64,000 nucleotides of DNA from Petunia secreta (taxonomy: Eukaryota; Streptophyta; Magnoliopsida; Solanales; Solanaceae): contig JARKIP010000065.1 in the NCBI GenBank assembly GCA_029990175.1, positions 22,422,501-22,486,500 on the forward strand, read 5' to 3'. Under the pieces are notes generated by a model that searched no databases, was not told the origin of the DNA, and worked only from the letters and a program-made list of their open reading frames with translations. This document shows, in pieces, positions 31,985-43,681 of this stretch (position 1 is the first letter of the stretch; the number at the start of each line of letters is the position of its first letter). The translations under genes and the position numbers were made by a program.

Positions 31985-34328
31985 CCATCATGCTCATCTC
32001 AAATTCACTCCCCATCAAGTTTGCAAATTCCTTACTTAAGTTTTCACAAGTGGCACAAAAAATTATATCATCTACATAGATTTGAACAATTAAGAGATCC
32101 TTACCTTTTTCTTTTAAGAACAAAGTACTATCAATTTTACCTCTCTTGTATCCATGCTGGAGTAGAAATTTTGATAGCCTTTCATACAATGCTCTTGGTG
32201 CCTGCTTGAGCCCATACAAGGCCTTGTCTAACTTGTACAGATGTTCAGGGAACTGTTCACTTTCAAAACCTGGAGGTTGCTTGACATACACTTCTTCTTT
32301 CAAGTAACCATTCAGAAACGCACTCATAACATCCATTTGATGTAGAGTAAATTCCATGTATGTAGCAAAGGCTATAAGAAGTCTTATTGCTTCCAGTCTT
32401 GCAACTGGAGCAAAAGTCTCATCATAGTCGATGCCTTCCTCTTGACTATATCCCTGAACGACTAGCCTGTCCTTGTTTCTTGTTACCATGCCATCCTCAT
32501 CAAGTTTGTTTCTGAAAACCCATTTTGTTCCAATTATGGACCTGTTCCTTGGATTGGGTTCCAGATGCCAAACTTGACTCCTTTGGAATTGATTCAGTTC
32601 TTGCTGCATAGCATTAATCCAATCTGCATCCTTCAGTGCTTCTTTCACATTTTTAGGTTCAACAAGAGATAAGAAGGCACTAAAGGGACACAGATTGTGA
32701 TTCTTGACTGCTGATCTAGTTTGAACTCCGACAGCCTTATCTGAGATTATTTGATCCACAGGATGTGACCTTTGATACTTGAAAGGCTTGGGTGTCAATC
32801 CATTGTCAGAAGTCCTCTGCTGAGGAACAGTTCCTGATAGAGTAGCGTTTCCAGTTTGTGAGGTGGAACCAACACTTGTTCCCCCTGTTTCAGTGCTACT
32901 CTTCTTAATTCTGTCCTGAGGAACAGTTCCTTGTAGTTCACTTCTCATATCCAGAATCTGCATTTGTGGATTAAGTTCAAACTCTTTCAGCATTCCAATT
33001 TCTTCATCCTCCTGTACCTGTTCTTGAGTGAGACTGTCAGTTTCATCAAATTTAACATGCGTGCTTTCTTCAATTTTCAATGTTTTCTTGTTAAACACCC
33101 TATAAGATTTACTATTTAAAGAATAACCAACAAATATTCCCTCATCACTTCTAGGATCAAATTTTCCTAACGCATCCTTCCCATTGTTGTGTATGAAGCA
33201 TTTGCAACCAAAAGCCCTAAGATGAGAAATATTTGGTTTTCTTCCTTTAAGCAATTCATATGGGGTCTTTTCTATTAAAGGTCTTGTCATACATCTATTT
33301 ATTATGTAGCATGCAGTATTAATAGCCTCAGCCCAAAAGTTCTGTGGAAGGTTTCCAGATATCAACATTGTCCTTGCCATTTCTTCTAGAGTCCTATTTT
33401 TCCTTTCCACTACACCATTTTGTTGTGGAGTTCTAGGTGAGGAAAAATTATGATTAATGCCATTTTCATTACAAAAATTGGAAAACATATGATTTTCAAA
33501 TTCAGTTCCATGATCTGACCTAATGGCAACAATATGGTTATCTAGAGTTCTTTGAGCTTTCTTAGCAAAGATTGAAAATGCATTAAACGCTTCTTCTTTA
33601 GATGTAAGAAATATAGTCCATGTATATCTGGAGTAATCATCCACCAATACCATAACATACTTCTTACCTCCACGACTCATTGTTCTCATAGGGCCACATA
33701 AATCCATATAGATCAGTTCCAAAGGTTTAGTGGTACTTACCTGTTTCTTCGATTTGAAGGAGGATTTTACCTGCTTCCCCCTGGCACATGCTTCACATAC
33801 TTTTTCTTCATTAAACCTGATGTTAGGAAGACCTATCACCAAGTCCTTTGACACAAGTTTGTTCAATTGTGAAAGACTAGCATGTCCTAGTCTTTTGTGC
33901 CATAGGAGGGGATCATTTTGCACCACACTTAAGCAGCTCAAGCTTCCATCAGATAATGTCAGCAAGTCTACTTTGTAGATGTTTCCATCTCTGTTTCCCT
34001 GCAAAATAACCTCTCCAGAAACTTGATTAGTCACAGTGCATCCAGTAGATGAGAAATTAACATTATTACCTTTGTCACACAATTGAGATATGCTCAATAA
34101 GCAATGCTTCAGCCCATCTACTAGAAATACATTATCTATACAGTGTGAATCAGACCTTCCTACCTTTCCAATTCCAATAATTTCCCCTTTCTTACCATTA
34201 CCGAAGGAAACATTTCCTCCTTGGAAGGCTGAGAGTGAAAGGAACAGTTCCTTATGCCCTGTCATATGTCTTGAGCAACCACTATCCATGTACCTTTTGT
34301 GGTTTATCTCCTTCACTCTAGCCTGCAA
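31941..34328 (-). CDS. Copia PR-IN-RT polyprotein
   Basis: 795 codons. Protease DSGCSRHMTG near residue 17, GAG-pre-integrase HKRLGHASLSQLNKL (~143), integrase core (MDLCGPMRT; VLVDDYSRYTWTIF; RSDHGTEFEN; PQQNGVVERKNRTLEEMART), then RT (WVFRNKLDEDG; FAPVARLEAIRLLIAFA; QMDVMSAFLNG; YGLKQAPRA; YVDDIIF with both Asp). It makes cDNA and integrates it in an autonomous element. No stop before the frame is lost at 31941. Without RNase H and with gag broken, autonomy is unlikely. Confidence 0.94.
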   Translation of the reverse strand: MQARVKEINHKRYMDSGCSRHMTGHKELFLSLSAFQGGNVSFGNGKKGEIIGIGKVGRSDSHCIDNVFLVDGLKHCLLSISQLCDKGNNVNFSSTGCTVTNQVSGEVILQGNRDGNIYKVDLLTLSDGSLSCLSVVQNDPLLWHKRLGHASLSQLNKLVSKDLVIGLPNIRFNEEKVCEACARGKQVKSSFKSKKQVSTTKPLELIYMDLCGPMRTMSRGGKKYVMVLVDDYSRYTWTIFLTSKEEAFNAFSIFAKKAQRTLDNHIVAIRSDHGTEFENHMFSNFCNENGINHNFSSPRTPQQNGVVERKNRTLEEMARTMLISGNLPQNFWAEAINTACYIINRCMTRPLIEKTPYELLKGRKPNISHLRAFGCKCFIHNNGKDALGKFDPRSDEGIFVGYSLNSKSYRVFNKKTLKIEESTHVKFDETDSLTQEQVQEDEEIGMLKEFELNPQMQILDMRSELQGTVPQDRIKKSSTETGGTSVGSTSQTGNATLSGTVPQQRTSDNGLTPKPFKYQRSHPVDQIISDKAVGVQTRSAVKNHNLCPFSAFLSLVEPKNVKEALKDADWINAMQQELNQFQRSQVWHLEPNPRNRSIIGTKWVFRNKLDEDGMVTRNKDRLVVQGYSQEEGIDYDETFAPVARLEAIRLLIAFATYMEFTLHQMDVMSAFLNGYLKEEVYVKQPPGFESEQFPEHLYKLDKALYGLKQAPRALYERLSKFLLQHGYKRGKIDSTLFLKEKGKDLLIVQIYVDDIIFCATCENLSKEFANLMGSEFEMSMMGELNFFLGLQIKQT

Positions 34329-34335
34329 AAGAAAA

Positions 34336-34868
34336 CTAGGGGTTAATTTTAAGAACCCAAACTAGTTTGGGTTCCTTTCCTTTTGATAAAGGATGAATCA
34401 GATCTCTCCTAGCCCAGAATGGTAATGGTTTCTTTGTGTGAACATTTTCCTTTTTTAAAGAATGTTGAACAGGTTTATAGGACCTGCTTCTGTGGGCAGC
34501 CCTTTTTAAAGATTGACAATTTTCTTTCCGGTGACCAGTGTTCCCACAGTGAGTGCATAGCCAGTTTTCAGGAAATGATAAGTACTTACTCTTTGGATTC
34601 CATATGGATGAACTCTGTGCTTTCATGAATCCAATACCTTTCCTGTTACTACTATGATTTTCCTGTAACCATTCTAGTGCTTCAGAAGACTTGTTCCATT
34701 CTACAGTTTTTCTTAATTCCATTTTTGTTTTAACCAAGTCTTCTTCTAAAGATCTTATCTTTTCATCATTCTTACACAGTTCATCAACTGTGTCTTTCAG
34801 TTTCTCTTCAGCAATGATCTAATGAGAATTAGCAATGCCTTTACCTTTTACAACTGTTTTATCATTTT
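34336..34868 (-). pseudogene. Copia gag C-terminal part with second zinc knuckle
   Basis: Continuation of gag after a frameshift (~34960) and a TAG near 34820. It has acidic/basic coiled-coil text (EEDLVKTKMELRKTVEW), then CTHCGNTGHRKENC, a CCHC knuckle, and a basic tail. It stops just before the protease frame. Confidence 0.82.
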
Positions 34869-36185
34869 CTAATTCCTGAGCAGTTGTTTCAAGTGTGAGG
34901 ACCTGTTCCTCAAGCATGCTAATCTTCCTTTCCAGAAAATCATTTTTATTATTTCCTCTTTGCATTCTGTTTCTAAACAGTCAACTTTATCATGCAGTTG
35001 GTGATTATCATCCCTTAGAGTTTTAAATTCATTTAGCACAATATGGAATACTTTAACCAACTTTTCTCTAGACATGCTTTTTACATCTTGTTTAAGTTTA
35101 GAAACAAATACCTCAGGATCCTCTTCATTTTCTGAATCTCCAAGTACCATTAGAGCAAAATCCTCATCCAGATCGTCATCAGTTACTTCATCTTCACTGT
35201 CTTGCCATCCTGCGACCAGCGCTTTGGGATTTCCACTTCTCTTATGGACCTGTTCCCTAGCCTTCTTCCTTTCATCAATGAATTTCTTCCTCCATTCTCC
35301 TTCCATAATTGGAGATTTGCTGATGTAGTGCTCCGAGCTTCCACATTTGTAGCATTCTCCAGCCTGTTTCATGTTAGTAGACCTACCCTGTCCACTAATT
35401 TCCCTTTTCTTATTCAAATATTTCTGAACACTTTTAGCGATAAGGACCAGTTCCTTATCATCAATGATTTTATCACCAGTAGTCAAGCCTAGGTTAGGTT
35501 CAGTTTTAACTGGTGCTCCTATGTTTTTAACCTTTTTCCTCAGTTCATAAGTCTTTAGATTGCCTATAAGCTCATCTAAGGATAAAGTGGTTATATCTTT
35601 ACTTTCAATGATAGCACAAGCTTTAATCTCCCAAGAATCTGGAAGAACCCTAGTTAAAATCTTTTCTACCCTATCTTCCACAGTTAAAACCCTTCCCAAA
35701 GAGATAAGTTCAGAAGCAATGGCATTAAATCTAGTATACATTTCAGAAATTGATTCTTCTTCTTTCATTTTAAAGCTTTCATATTCAGCATAAAGAAGTG
35801 TACCTCTGGACCTTTTTACCTGACTTGTTCCTTCGTGTGCAACTTGTAGAGCATCCCAAATCTCCTTTGCAGTGGCATACCCTCTGATCCTAGTGCATTC
35901 GTCAGGACTAAGTCCACCAACCAGCCACTTCCTTGCCTTTGCATTCTTTTCCCATTGCTTTATGTCTTCAGCATTGCATTCCTTCCTGGTTTTGGGAACA
36001 TCCTTCCCATCAGCATCCTTCTTCATTGGGATCATGGGACCTTCAGTTACTATGTCCCACAATTCATAGTCTTCTGCTTGAAGGTGATCGCGCATCCTCT
36101 CTTTCCACCATGAATAGTATTTCCCATTGAAATAAGGTGCTCTAACCATTGACTGGCGCTCACTGTTCTCTCGCGATGTACTCAT
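34869..36185 (-). CDS. Copia Gag N-terminal part
   Basis: 438 codons from ATG 36185, 36 bp after the primer site. UBN2/gag-type start (APYFNGKYYSWWKERMRDHL), RVEKILTRVLPDSW and LSLDELIGNLKTYE typical of copia capsid. The zinc knuckle CYKCGSSEHYISKS has Ser where the fourth ligand Cys is expected. A coiled-coil segment follows, and a frameshift at about 34960 replaces the last ~25 residues. RNA packaging by this Gag is probably impaired. Confidence 0.9.
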   Translation of the reverse strand: MSTSRENSERQSMVRAPYFNGKYYSWWKERMRDHLQAEDYELWDIVTEGPMIPMKKDADGKDVPKTRKECNAEDIKQWEKNAKARKWLVGGLSPDECTRIRGYATAKEIWDALQVAHEGTSQVKRSRGTLLYAEYESFKMKEEESISEMYTRFNAIASELISLGRVLTVEDRVEKILTRVLPDSWEIKACAIIESKDITTLSLDELIGNLKTYELRKKVKNIGAPVKTEPNLGLTTGDKIIDDKELVLIAKSVQKYLNKKREISGQGRSTNMKQAGECYKCGSSEHYISKSPIMEGEWRKKFIDERKKAREQVHKRSGNPKALVAGWQDSEDEVTDDDLDEDFALMVLGDSENEEDPEVFVSKLKQDVKSMSREKLVKVFHIVLNEFKTLRDDNHQLHDKVDCLETECKEEIIKMIFWKGRLACLRNRSSHLKQLLRN

Positions 36186-36220
36186 CTAATCCTAGGTGTT
36201 AGCCTTTTCAAGGATAACCA

Positions 36221-36232
36221 GCTCTGATACCA
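36221..36232 (-). promoter_or_regulatory. Copia primer-binding site, initiator tRNA-Met
   Basis: Minus strand TGGTATCAGAGC, two bases from the 5' LTR. Confidence 0.9.
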
Positions 36233-36234
36233 AT

Positions 36235-37047
36235 TGTTATTTCCCACGATTACACCACTTTACTGTTTTAAGGACCAGTTCCTTAAAATGTGTTCCTTTA
36301 CTCTACGATGTGCGGAATTAAAACTGTAAGTAATTGAACACCAGATATTAGCGTGGAAAAACCCCTAGACACGGGATCAAAAAACCACGACCTACTTCTC
36401 AAGTAGGATTTCAGCTTCACTATGTAAAAAGACCCACTTGGTTACAAGACTCACTCTTACTAACCTAGGACTAACTCTAATTCCTTAGTGATCTTTCTCA
36501 CAATTAGTGAAGTTGTGTCAAGTCCACGACTTGAACCAGAAAGTTTACAACTCGATTTTTGCTTACTACAACTGAACTAAGACTCAAACTTTTACAAGAT
36601 TCAATCTAAGGAACAAGTTCTCACTTAGTTCTACTGTAGCTAACAGATTAAACAAATAAGCTAATAATTCTTCTCAGCTTTTGCTCGATGCTCTCTGTAT
36701 TTGTGTACTCTTCTATGGCTGATAGTCTCCATGATTTATAGCTTTCAGCAGCCATGAAGTCTTGATTAATTAGAACTCCAAAGCTCCCTTGACTTTGAGT
36801 CCTAATTGGATTCTTCTCTTGAGAATCCGGATCTCCTATCATTATCCTTCAGTTTATGCAATCTTTTCATATCCATTTAGACCTGCATAATTATCAAGAT
36901 ATACGTCAGTTCTAGGATAAATAATAATATCTCAATTAAGCGATTTTGCATGAATTATCTATTCTACTACAGTGATTCAAAGGAACAGGTCCTTTGAATC
37001 CGTTCCTCACTCATCAGTCAAAACACCAAGCTTATACAAGCTAACAA
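36235..37047 (-). mobile_element. Copia 5' LTR (813 bp)
   Basis: Right copy, adjoining the primer site. Same ends as the 30290 copy. Confidence 0.94.
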
Positions 37048-37052
37048 AAGCT

Positions 37053-37991
37053 CTCAATGAATTCAACCCACTTGGCATGTCTTCGGTTCAACTTCTCCTG
37101 ACCTCGGAGATGCTTCAAGGACTCATGATCACTTTTGATCACAAACTCTCGAGGCCACAAATAATGCTGCCAATGGGCGAGTGCTCGAACGAGGGCATAC
37201 AATTCCTTGTCATACGTCGAGTAGTTCAAGGTTGCACCCTTAAGCTTTTCGCTAAAGTAAGCGATTGGCTTCGATCCTTGCATTAGCACTCCTCTGATCC
37301 CAACTCCAGATGCTTCACACTCGACTTCGAATGCTTGGCCAAAGTCAGAGAGTTGCAACAACGGGGCAGAGCAAAGCATCCATTTCAATTCTTTGAAAGC
37401 CCTCTCTTTGGACTCTCCCCACACAAATGGATGGTCTTTCTTCACCAGCTCGGTTGAAGGAGCTGCCACGGTGCTAAAGTCACGAACAAACCTTCGGTAA
37501 AAGCTAGCTAAACCATGGAAGCTACGAACTTGTGATACCGAGGTTGGAGTGGGCCAATCCTTGATGGCTTCGACTTTTGACTCGTCGACTTCAACACCAT
37601 TAGCACTGACAACGAATCCAAGAAAGACTACACGCTCGACACAAAAGGCACATTTCTTGAAGTTAGCATACAACTTCTCTTCTCTAAGCTTATCAAGCAC
37701 TAGCCTTAGGTGTTCAACATGTTCATCCACAGATTTACTATAAACAAGTATGTCATCAAAGTAAAGGACAACAAACTTATTTATGAACGGTTTGAGCACA
37801 TGGTTCATCAGTCGCATGAATGTGCTCGGTGCATTGGATAAGCCAAAAGGCATCACCAACCATTCATAGAGACCGAACTTGGTCTTGAATGCGGTTTTCC
37901 ATTCGTCTCCGGGTTTCATTCGGATTTGGTGGTAACGGGACCTGAGGTCTATCTTTGTAAAGCATGAAGAACCACTTAACTCATCTAGCAT
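37053..37991 (-). pseudogene. E6 RT palm-thumb and RNase H, left part
   Basis: MLDELSGSSCFTKIDLRSRY, KPGDEWKTAFKTKFGLYEWL, YFDDILVYSKS with both Asp, thumb, and RNase H (VECEASGVGIRGVLMQ; DHESLKHLRGQEKLNRR). The RNase H motif has CEAS for CDAS, so the first catalytic Asp is replaced by Glu. The frame ends where the copia LTR begins. Out of frame with the upstream part because of a ~10-bp insertion at 38015-38030. Confidence 0.9.
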
Positions 37992-37992
37992 G

Positions 37993-40521
37993 TCATCTAA
38001 TCGAGGGATAGGATGACATTAGATGACGATACTTTACCGTTATTTTGTTGACTGCTCGGCAATCAACACACATTCGCCATGTTTCGTCTTTCTTTGGGAC
38101 AAGTATAACAGGAACGGCGCAAGGACTCAAGCTCTCTCGAACAAGGCCCTTGTTCCACAACTCATCAACCTGCCGTTGGAGCTCTTTGGTGTCTTTGGGA
38201 TTACACCGGTATGCAGGTTTGTTGGGGATTTGCGACCCCGGTACGAAGTCAATTTGGTGCTCGATTCCTCTCAACGGAGGCAATCCACCTGGCATTTCTT
38301 CAGGGCACATGTCTCCGAAATCCTGCAAAACACTTTGTACAGCACTAGGCAAAGGGTTATCATTAGAAAAATCATCATTAGAGTTTAGAAATGTACCCTT
38401 GTGCATGAGGCAAATCATCATCTGACCGTTGTCATTGCCTCGTAGTAACTCACCCGGTTGCATTATTGCACAGATTCCTTTCACTTCGGGCTGTGAGTTT
38501 GTTTCTTCGGGCCCCAATTTTGCTCCCATCGGAAGCTTAGCTTTGGCCGCCTCTTTCAACTCTTTCATCCGTTTATAGTCCTCGGTGACTTGTTTTGGAG
38601 ACAAGGGTTTGAGTATGAAACTCTTCCCATCGAGCTTAACAGAGTAAGTGTTGGATCTGCCATTGTGAACAGCTGTTTGGTCATATTGCCATGGTCGTCC
38701 CAGTAACAAATGACAAGCTTCCATCGGCACCACATCGAATATCATTTCATCTTGATACTCTCCGATTCTGAACTTGATCCACACTTGTTTGACAACTCTC
38801 AATTCTCCGCACTCATTAAGCCACTGTAATTTGTAAGGATGGGGATGCTTCAAAGTAGTTAGTCCCATTTGTGAAACTAAAGTTTGGCTCAACACATTTG
38901 CACAACTACCAGAATCAATGATCATCGAACACACCTTTCCCCTCACTCGACATCGGGCATGAAAGAGGTTTTCTCTTTGGTTGTCCTCTTCTTCAAGAGT
39001 CATGCAGCTCAAATTCCTTCGAACCACAAGAAACATTTCCGGATGATCAGCTTCGGTAGCTTCACGATCATCATCACCTTCAGCTCGATCAGCCTCCTTG
39101 ATAAAATCCTCCTCGGTGTCACTCGCTTGCTCACGGACGGTTCCATCTTCGAGCAGAAGCATAACTTTGCGAGTTGGACACTCTTTTGCCATGTGACCAT
39201 AACCTTTGCATTTATGACACTGAATATTTGAAGCACTAGGAGAAATGAGTTGAATTTTACCTCCCGCTTCTCTTGATTGGTTAACGGTCACAACCCTCTC
39301 GAAGGGTCTCTTCGATTCTCGAACAGTGTTGGTACCTGCTTGGTTTGGACTCTTCCATTCTTTACCTCGATTCAGGGGAGTAGAAGTAGTGACTCCTCGA
39401 TACCGGCTTGCCTTATCGTCCTTCACCAATTTTTCAGCTTCGGTGGCAGCATCGAACAAATCTTCCAACGTGTGATACATGTGGAGCCTCAATTGAGATG
39501 ACACATCCCGAGCCAAGCCATTTTTGAATCGGATAATGGCTTGCTCTTCATCCTCTACCAGATCAAGACTCAATCGAACCTTTTCGAACTCATCATAGTA
39601 CTCTTGGACTGACTTGGACCCTTGCTTTAGCTCATAGAGCTTTTGCATTTGAGTTTGCCTGTACTTGGCACTCAAATACTTAGCATCCATTGCTCTCATC
39701 AACTGTGGCCAAGTATTGACTACTGGATAGTCATTTTTTCGTCTATGCCTCTTGTCAGATTCCCACCATGTTGATGCATAAGCTTTGAACGAAGCAATGG
39801 CATGGGCAGCTTTTCTCTCATCGGTCATCTCATTGGTTTCAAAGATGCGGTCCATCTTAAGCTTCCATTCAAGATATTCATCTGGATCACTAGTTCCTTT
39901 AAAGGGTGGAATAGTGATCTTGACAGTGTTCAAGTTTGAGTCTCGAACACCACGAACCTGTTCGGGATACTCATCATCACGATCATCAGCCTCACGCTCA
40001 ATATTTCTTTCAACATTTGCGCCTCGGCCTCGACCTCGGAAATTTCCACGACCTCGGTGAGCTTGCCTTCGTTGAGAGAATGGCGGCTCATTTTCATATT
40101 CATCCTCGGGAAATTCCTCTTCGACAACCTCTACGACAACGGCTCCAAGATCTCTTCAGGCCTTTGGAAGTGGTATCCTTTCTCCTCGGGGAATGCCCAT
40201 GTTTTGATAGCCAGCTTGGGGATTGCCCAAGTTTTGTTGCGCCTGGGGATTGCCCAAGTTGAGTTCTCTTCGAATTGCTTCACTCGTCAACCGATGTTGT
40301 CGAACAAGCTCAGCATACAGCTCAGGTTTCATTGGAGTGGAATGGCTAGTTCCAGCACCGGACCCATTCATGGCCACGGACGCGCTTCCTTGCTCGAGTT
40401 GAGTCACTCGAGCAGTCACTCCTCTTACTTCGGCACTGACACCTTGTATCGCAGCCATGAGATCGGCTAACGACACTTCGGGCTTCTCAATTCCTTTGCC
40501 ATCGTCTCCATTCCCAGCCAT
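37993..40521 (-). pseudogene. E6 Gag-PR-RT N-terminus with one in-frame TGA
   Basis: From ATG 40521: Gag N-terminus (MAGNGDDGKG; NLGNPQAQQNLGNPQ; MGIPRGE), TGA at 40156-40158, RGRGNFRGRGRG basic stretch, capsid (VKITIPPFKGTSDPDEYLE), zinc knuckle CHKCKGYGHMAKEC, protease DSGSCANVLSQ, linker MMICLMHKGTFLNSND, PPLRGIEHQIDFVPGSQIP, and RT to KITVKYRH. The two open blocks share one frame, so a single nonsense change separates them. The 10-bp insertion at the 3' end shifts RT. Confidence 0.91.
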
Positions 40522-41707
40522 GGTACCTGCACAAATCAAAGACCAAGCAAAATGTAAAGGTTAGAATTCACCTCACACACTCCCTCACCTTTGGTGGGTG
40601 GTACTCGGGTCCACTCAATTTATGGGTTTGGTTTTGGTCACTCAAGAACTTGTAGCCAAGGGCTTCCTCAGTTGATCAATTTCTCTCAATTCCTTCGAAT
40701 TTGACAAGTTACGATGTCTTACTTCGGGAAGAGTGAGTTGGTTTGACTCAATGGAACGGACAGCTATTTACTCTTGCGCTTCAGGAAGTCAAAAGAATTT
40801 CTACGAAGTTGGAGTTCGGTCACCCACGCACGAGTTCCTATCAGCTCAAATGAGTTAGTACGACCTCGAGTAGGACAATTACTCAAAAGATCTACTAACT
40901 AGAATTTCGGACATAAAAGTGGAATCCTAGGAGAATCTACCCTTTGATTCGCTTTTGGAATCTTTTTCGAACACACCAACTCTTGTCCGTACAAGAGTGG
41001 TCCCTCCTTGGTACGGATAGGATTTTACCTTATCCACTTTCCTTTTCTCAGCCGACAACTTTTCACCTAGGGTTTTGATGTTTACACTTTACCCCTTTCT
41101 TCTTCAATGGAACAGTGAAGCTTTGCTCCGGCGTACGGATTAAACAGCTTCAGTTCACCGACCACGAATTTAATAAGATCTGGGTTGCCTCTTCAACTCC
41201 GGTACCAACAACAACGGAGGAAGTCCAGTCGAAGTTTTTGAGCTAAGATTTCAGCTCCTTCGCGTCGTACACTATTACAATCTTGTTAAAATTTCCGGCG
41301 TACGTACAGCGTATTCAACTCAGAACTTCGATTTTCAAGCACCAAACAAACCCAAATTACTCAAGAACCACCAATCTTCATCTGTTTCAACCGAACACAG
41401 TGGGGTTCGAGTTCCAGTCACCATTAATGCTCAAAACAGTCCAAAATTTCACCAAGAAAAACTAGTCACGAAATTAGCACGTTGGGTACTTGTTGGAATC
41501 AGGAAACAATGGTGAACAAGAATCAATGGTTGTTTAATCCAAACAACCAACAATCAAACACAATTTTTGAATTTTTGTTTTTCTACTTTTTTTTTTTAAT
41601 AAACGCTCAGCAACAACAATCAAACACATGGAAGAAAGTTGAAAATGAAGACACAAGCACGATTTAAGTGAACAGGATTTGAAGTTGTAAGAACAAACTC
41701 AAACCTT
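40522..41707 (-). other. E6 untranslated leader
   Basis: About 1.2 kb without a supported gene. Next to the ATG the minus strand reads TTCTAACC...TTTGATTTGTGCAG-GTACC, a branchpoint/pyrimidine/AG pattern. It holds CGTACGGA-like words near 41000-41300. A low-complexity T/A stretch lies at 41560-41600. Confidence 0.75.
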
Positions 41708-41719
41708 GCTCTGATACCA
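41708..41719 (-). promoter_or_regulatory. E6 primer-binding site, initiator tRNA-Met
   Basis: Minus strand TGGTATCAGAGC, three bases from the LTR end. Confidence 0.9.
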
Positions 41720-41722
41720 AGA

Positions 41723-42452
41723 TGGTGCAAGCAAACCCGAAGGAAATGCTAAACACGAACGCGGAAGACGAATAACAATAAAATAAAGATAGAAGCAAGA
41801 CAAATCTTGCTTCGATTCAGAAGAACAGTGAGGAACATGTCTCAAAGCTCGATTGAAAGGAAAATCAAGACGCACCTATACTATGAAACAATCCTCAAGA
41901 AAGACCCGCTTCTTGCAAATTGAATGATCGAGAAGAAGTTGTTCAATCGAATAACACCGGTTGACACAAGTTCTTTAAAATCCCACGTCGGGGTTCGGCT
42001 CCATCGGAGACTCACAATAGCACTTGCTATGTTTTTCATATACTCAAATAATCTGTGTCCTTTACAATGAAATGAAGTAAAGTATTTATAGGCTACGCTA
42101 AGGGCAGAATAGTAAATAGTCACAAGTGACTAAATAAAAACAAGCCACGCAGGGCTGAGCTAAAGTGCGTGTTCGGCAGCCTTGACTTCGGTGCGTGGTT
42201 GCTTGCTCGAACTCATTGTCCTCGGACGCTCACTTGTCTTCGAGCTCATTGTCCTCGGTCACTTTGCCTTCGGGCTCAAATCTGAAGATAAGGCCTTTGG
42301 TTCTTGAGCCCGGCCACTCAGCTTCGGAGCAATTGTTTTCCTTCGGCCAGGCTAAGTGAATGTGCACATCGTGCAACAGCTTGGCTTGGCTTCTTGTCAT
42401 CAGTTTCCTCGGTGGATCGACCACTTGATCAGCACGTGTTCCGGCTGCATCA
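41723..42452 (-). mobile_element. E6 5' LTR (730 bp)
   Basis: Same ends as the 28184 copy, with TATTTATA at 42083-42090. Bordered by AACCT at 42453-42457. Confidence 0.93.
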
Positions 42453-42457
42453 AACCT

Positions 42458-43681
42458 GCTTGGGTGACAAAGGCTTGAGTGTAAAACTCGTGCCCTCCAA
42501 CTTAACCGTATAGGTGTTGGCCTTGCCATCATGAATCACCCCCCGGTCATATTGCCAAGGCCTGCACAACAATAAATGGCAAGCCTGCATAGGCACTACA
42601 TCAAACATGAGCTCATCACTATAAGCGCCCACCTTAAATGTAATGAGCACTTGCTTCACGCCTTCAACTCACCACACTCGTTCAACCAATGCAGCCTATA
42701 GGGATGGGGATGTTTCAACGTGGGCAGTCCTAGTTGTGACACCAACGATTCGCTCACTACATTGGCACAACTACCCGAATCAACAATTAAAGAGCACAAT
42801 TTTCCCCGCACACTACATCTAGCGTGAAATAAATTCTCTCGCTGCACATTCTCTTCCTCCTCAATGGTCATAGCACTCAAATTCCTACGCACTACTAGAA
42901 ACATGTTCACATCCTCATCCTCATCCTCCGCTATCTCTTCCTCACACTCAACTAAATCAGCCCCCTCATCTCCCTCAATCTCCTCATCACTCTCCATCTC
43001 TCGGACAGTACCATCATCAAGAATAAGCATGGTTTTTCGCGTAGGGCAATCCTTCGCGAAATGCCCATAGCCTTGACATTTATGACATTTAAAAGAGGAA
43101 GCACTAGGAGTATTAAGCTGAGTTTTAGAAGTACCTCCCGACCCCTTATGATCACCTTTTTGCGTCAATTTGTCCGCTGGTTTCTTCACATCACGGCTCA
43201 CACTTGCCTCCCCGGTACTTGGTGTCCTCCACGCCTTGTTTCGGCTCATAGGCGTAGGAGTGGAACTACCTCTATAGCGGGCTGCCTTCTCCTCTTTAAT
43301 CATCTTCTCGGCTTCAATGGCAGCTAGCAATGCATCATAAAGAGTCAAAAAAGTGTGTAGCCTCAACTGAGTAGATATGTCACGATTCAGCCCATTCTTA
43401 TACCGTATGATAGCCTCGTCCTCTTCTTCTTCTTCCATGTCAAGTGATAGCCGAATCTTCTCAAATTCATCATGATATTCTTCAACATATTTCAGCCCTT
43501 GTTTCAAGTCATATAAACTCCGAAGTTTCTCTTGTTTGTGTTTTGGATTGACATACTTCCGGGTCATTACTTGTTTCAATTCTCTCCAGGTTATGCGCAC
43601 GGGCAGATTGTGTCTTGTTCTAGTTCGTTTCTCGGCCTCCCACCAAGTAGAAGGATAGGACTCAAAGGCTGCAATTGCATA
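42458..43681 (-). pseudogene. E3 capsid-zinc knuckle-protease, frameshifted
   Basis: From the right: capsid (YAIAAFESYPSTWWEAEKR; LTLYDALLAAIEAEKMIKEE), zinc knuckle CHKCQGYGHFAKDC, acidic linker, MFLVVRRNLSAMT, protease DSGSCANVVSESL. It ends out of frame at 42656 through a one-base loss (GGCGTGAAGC where relatives have GGTGGTGAAGC). 42450-42659 continues FDVVPMQACHLLLCRPWQYD, with Cys for the usual Gly in LLFGRP. The gag N-terminus is cut at 43682 by the E7 LTR. Confidence 0.88.

Larger units (their letters stand above)
30290..37047 (-). mobile_element. Ty1/copia element (SIRE-like), minus strand, inserted in E6
   Basis: LTRs 30290-31101 and 36235-37047, both TGTTATTTCCC...AGCTAACA on plus, with target duplication AAAGC at 30285-30289 and 37048-37052 inside E6 RNase H. 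Domain order gag-PR-IN-RT is copia. The long gag with coiled coil and two zinc knuckles resembles the SIRE/Maximus group. 6.76 kb, no RNase H and no env-like ORF. The two LTRs differ by a few dozen bases by eye. Confidence 0.95.
28184..42452 (-). mobile_element. E6: complete Ty3/gypsy element, minus strand, carrying a copia insertion
   Basis: 5' LTR 41723-42452, primer site 41708-41719, leader, gag from 40521, pol, polypurine tract, 3' LTR 28184-28914. A perfect duplication AACCT lies at 28179-28183 and 42453-42457, inside E3. A Ty1/copia element occupies 30290-37047 within RNase H. Without it E6 is about 7.5 kb. Same family as E1. Confidence 0.94.
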
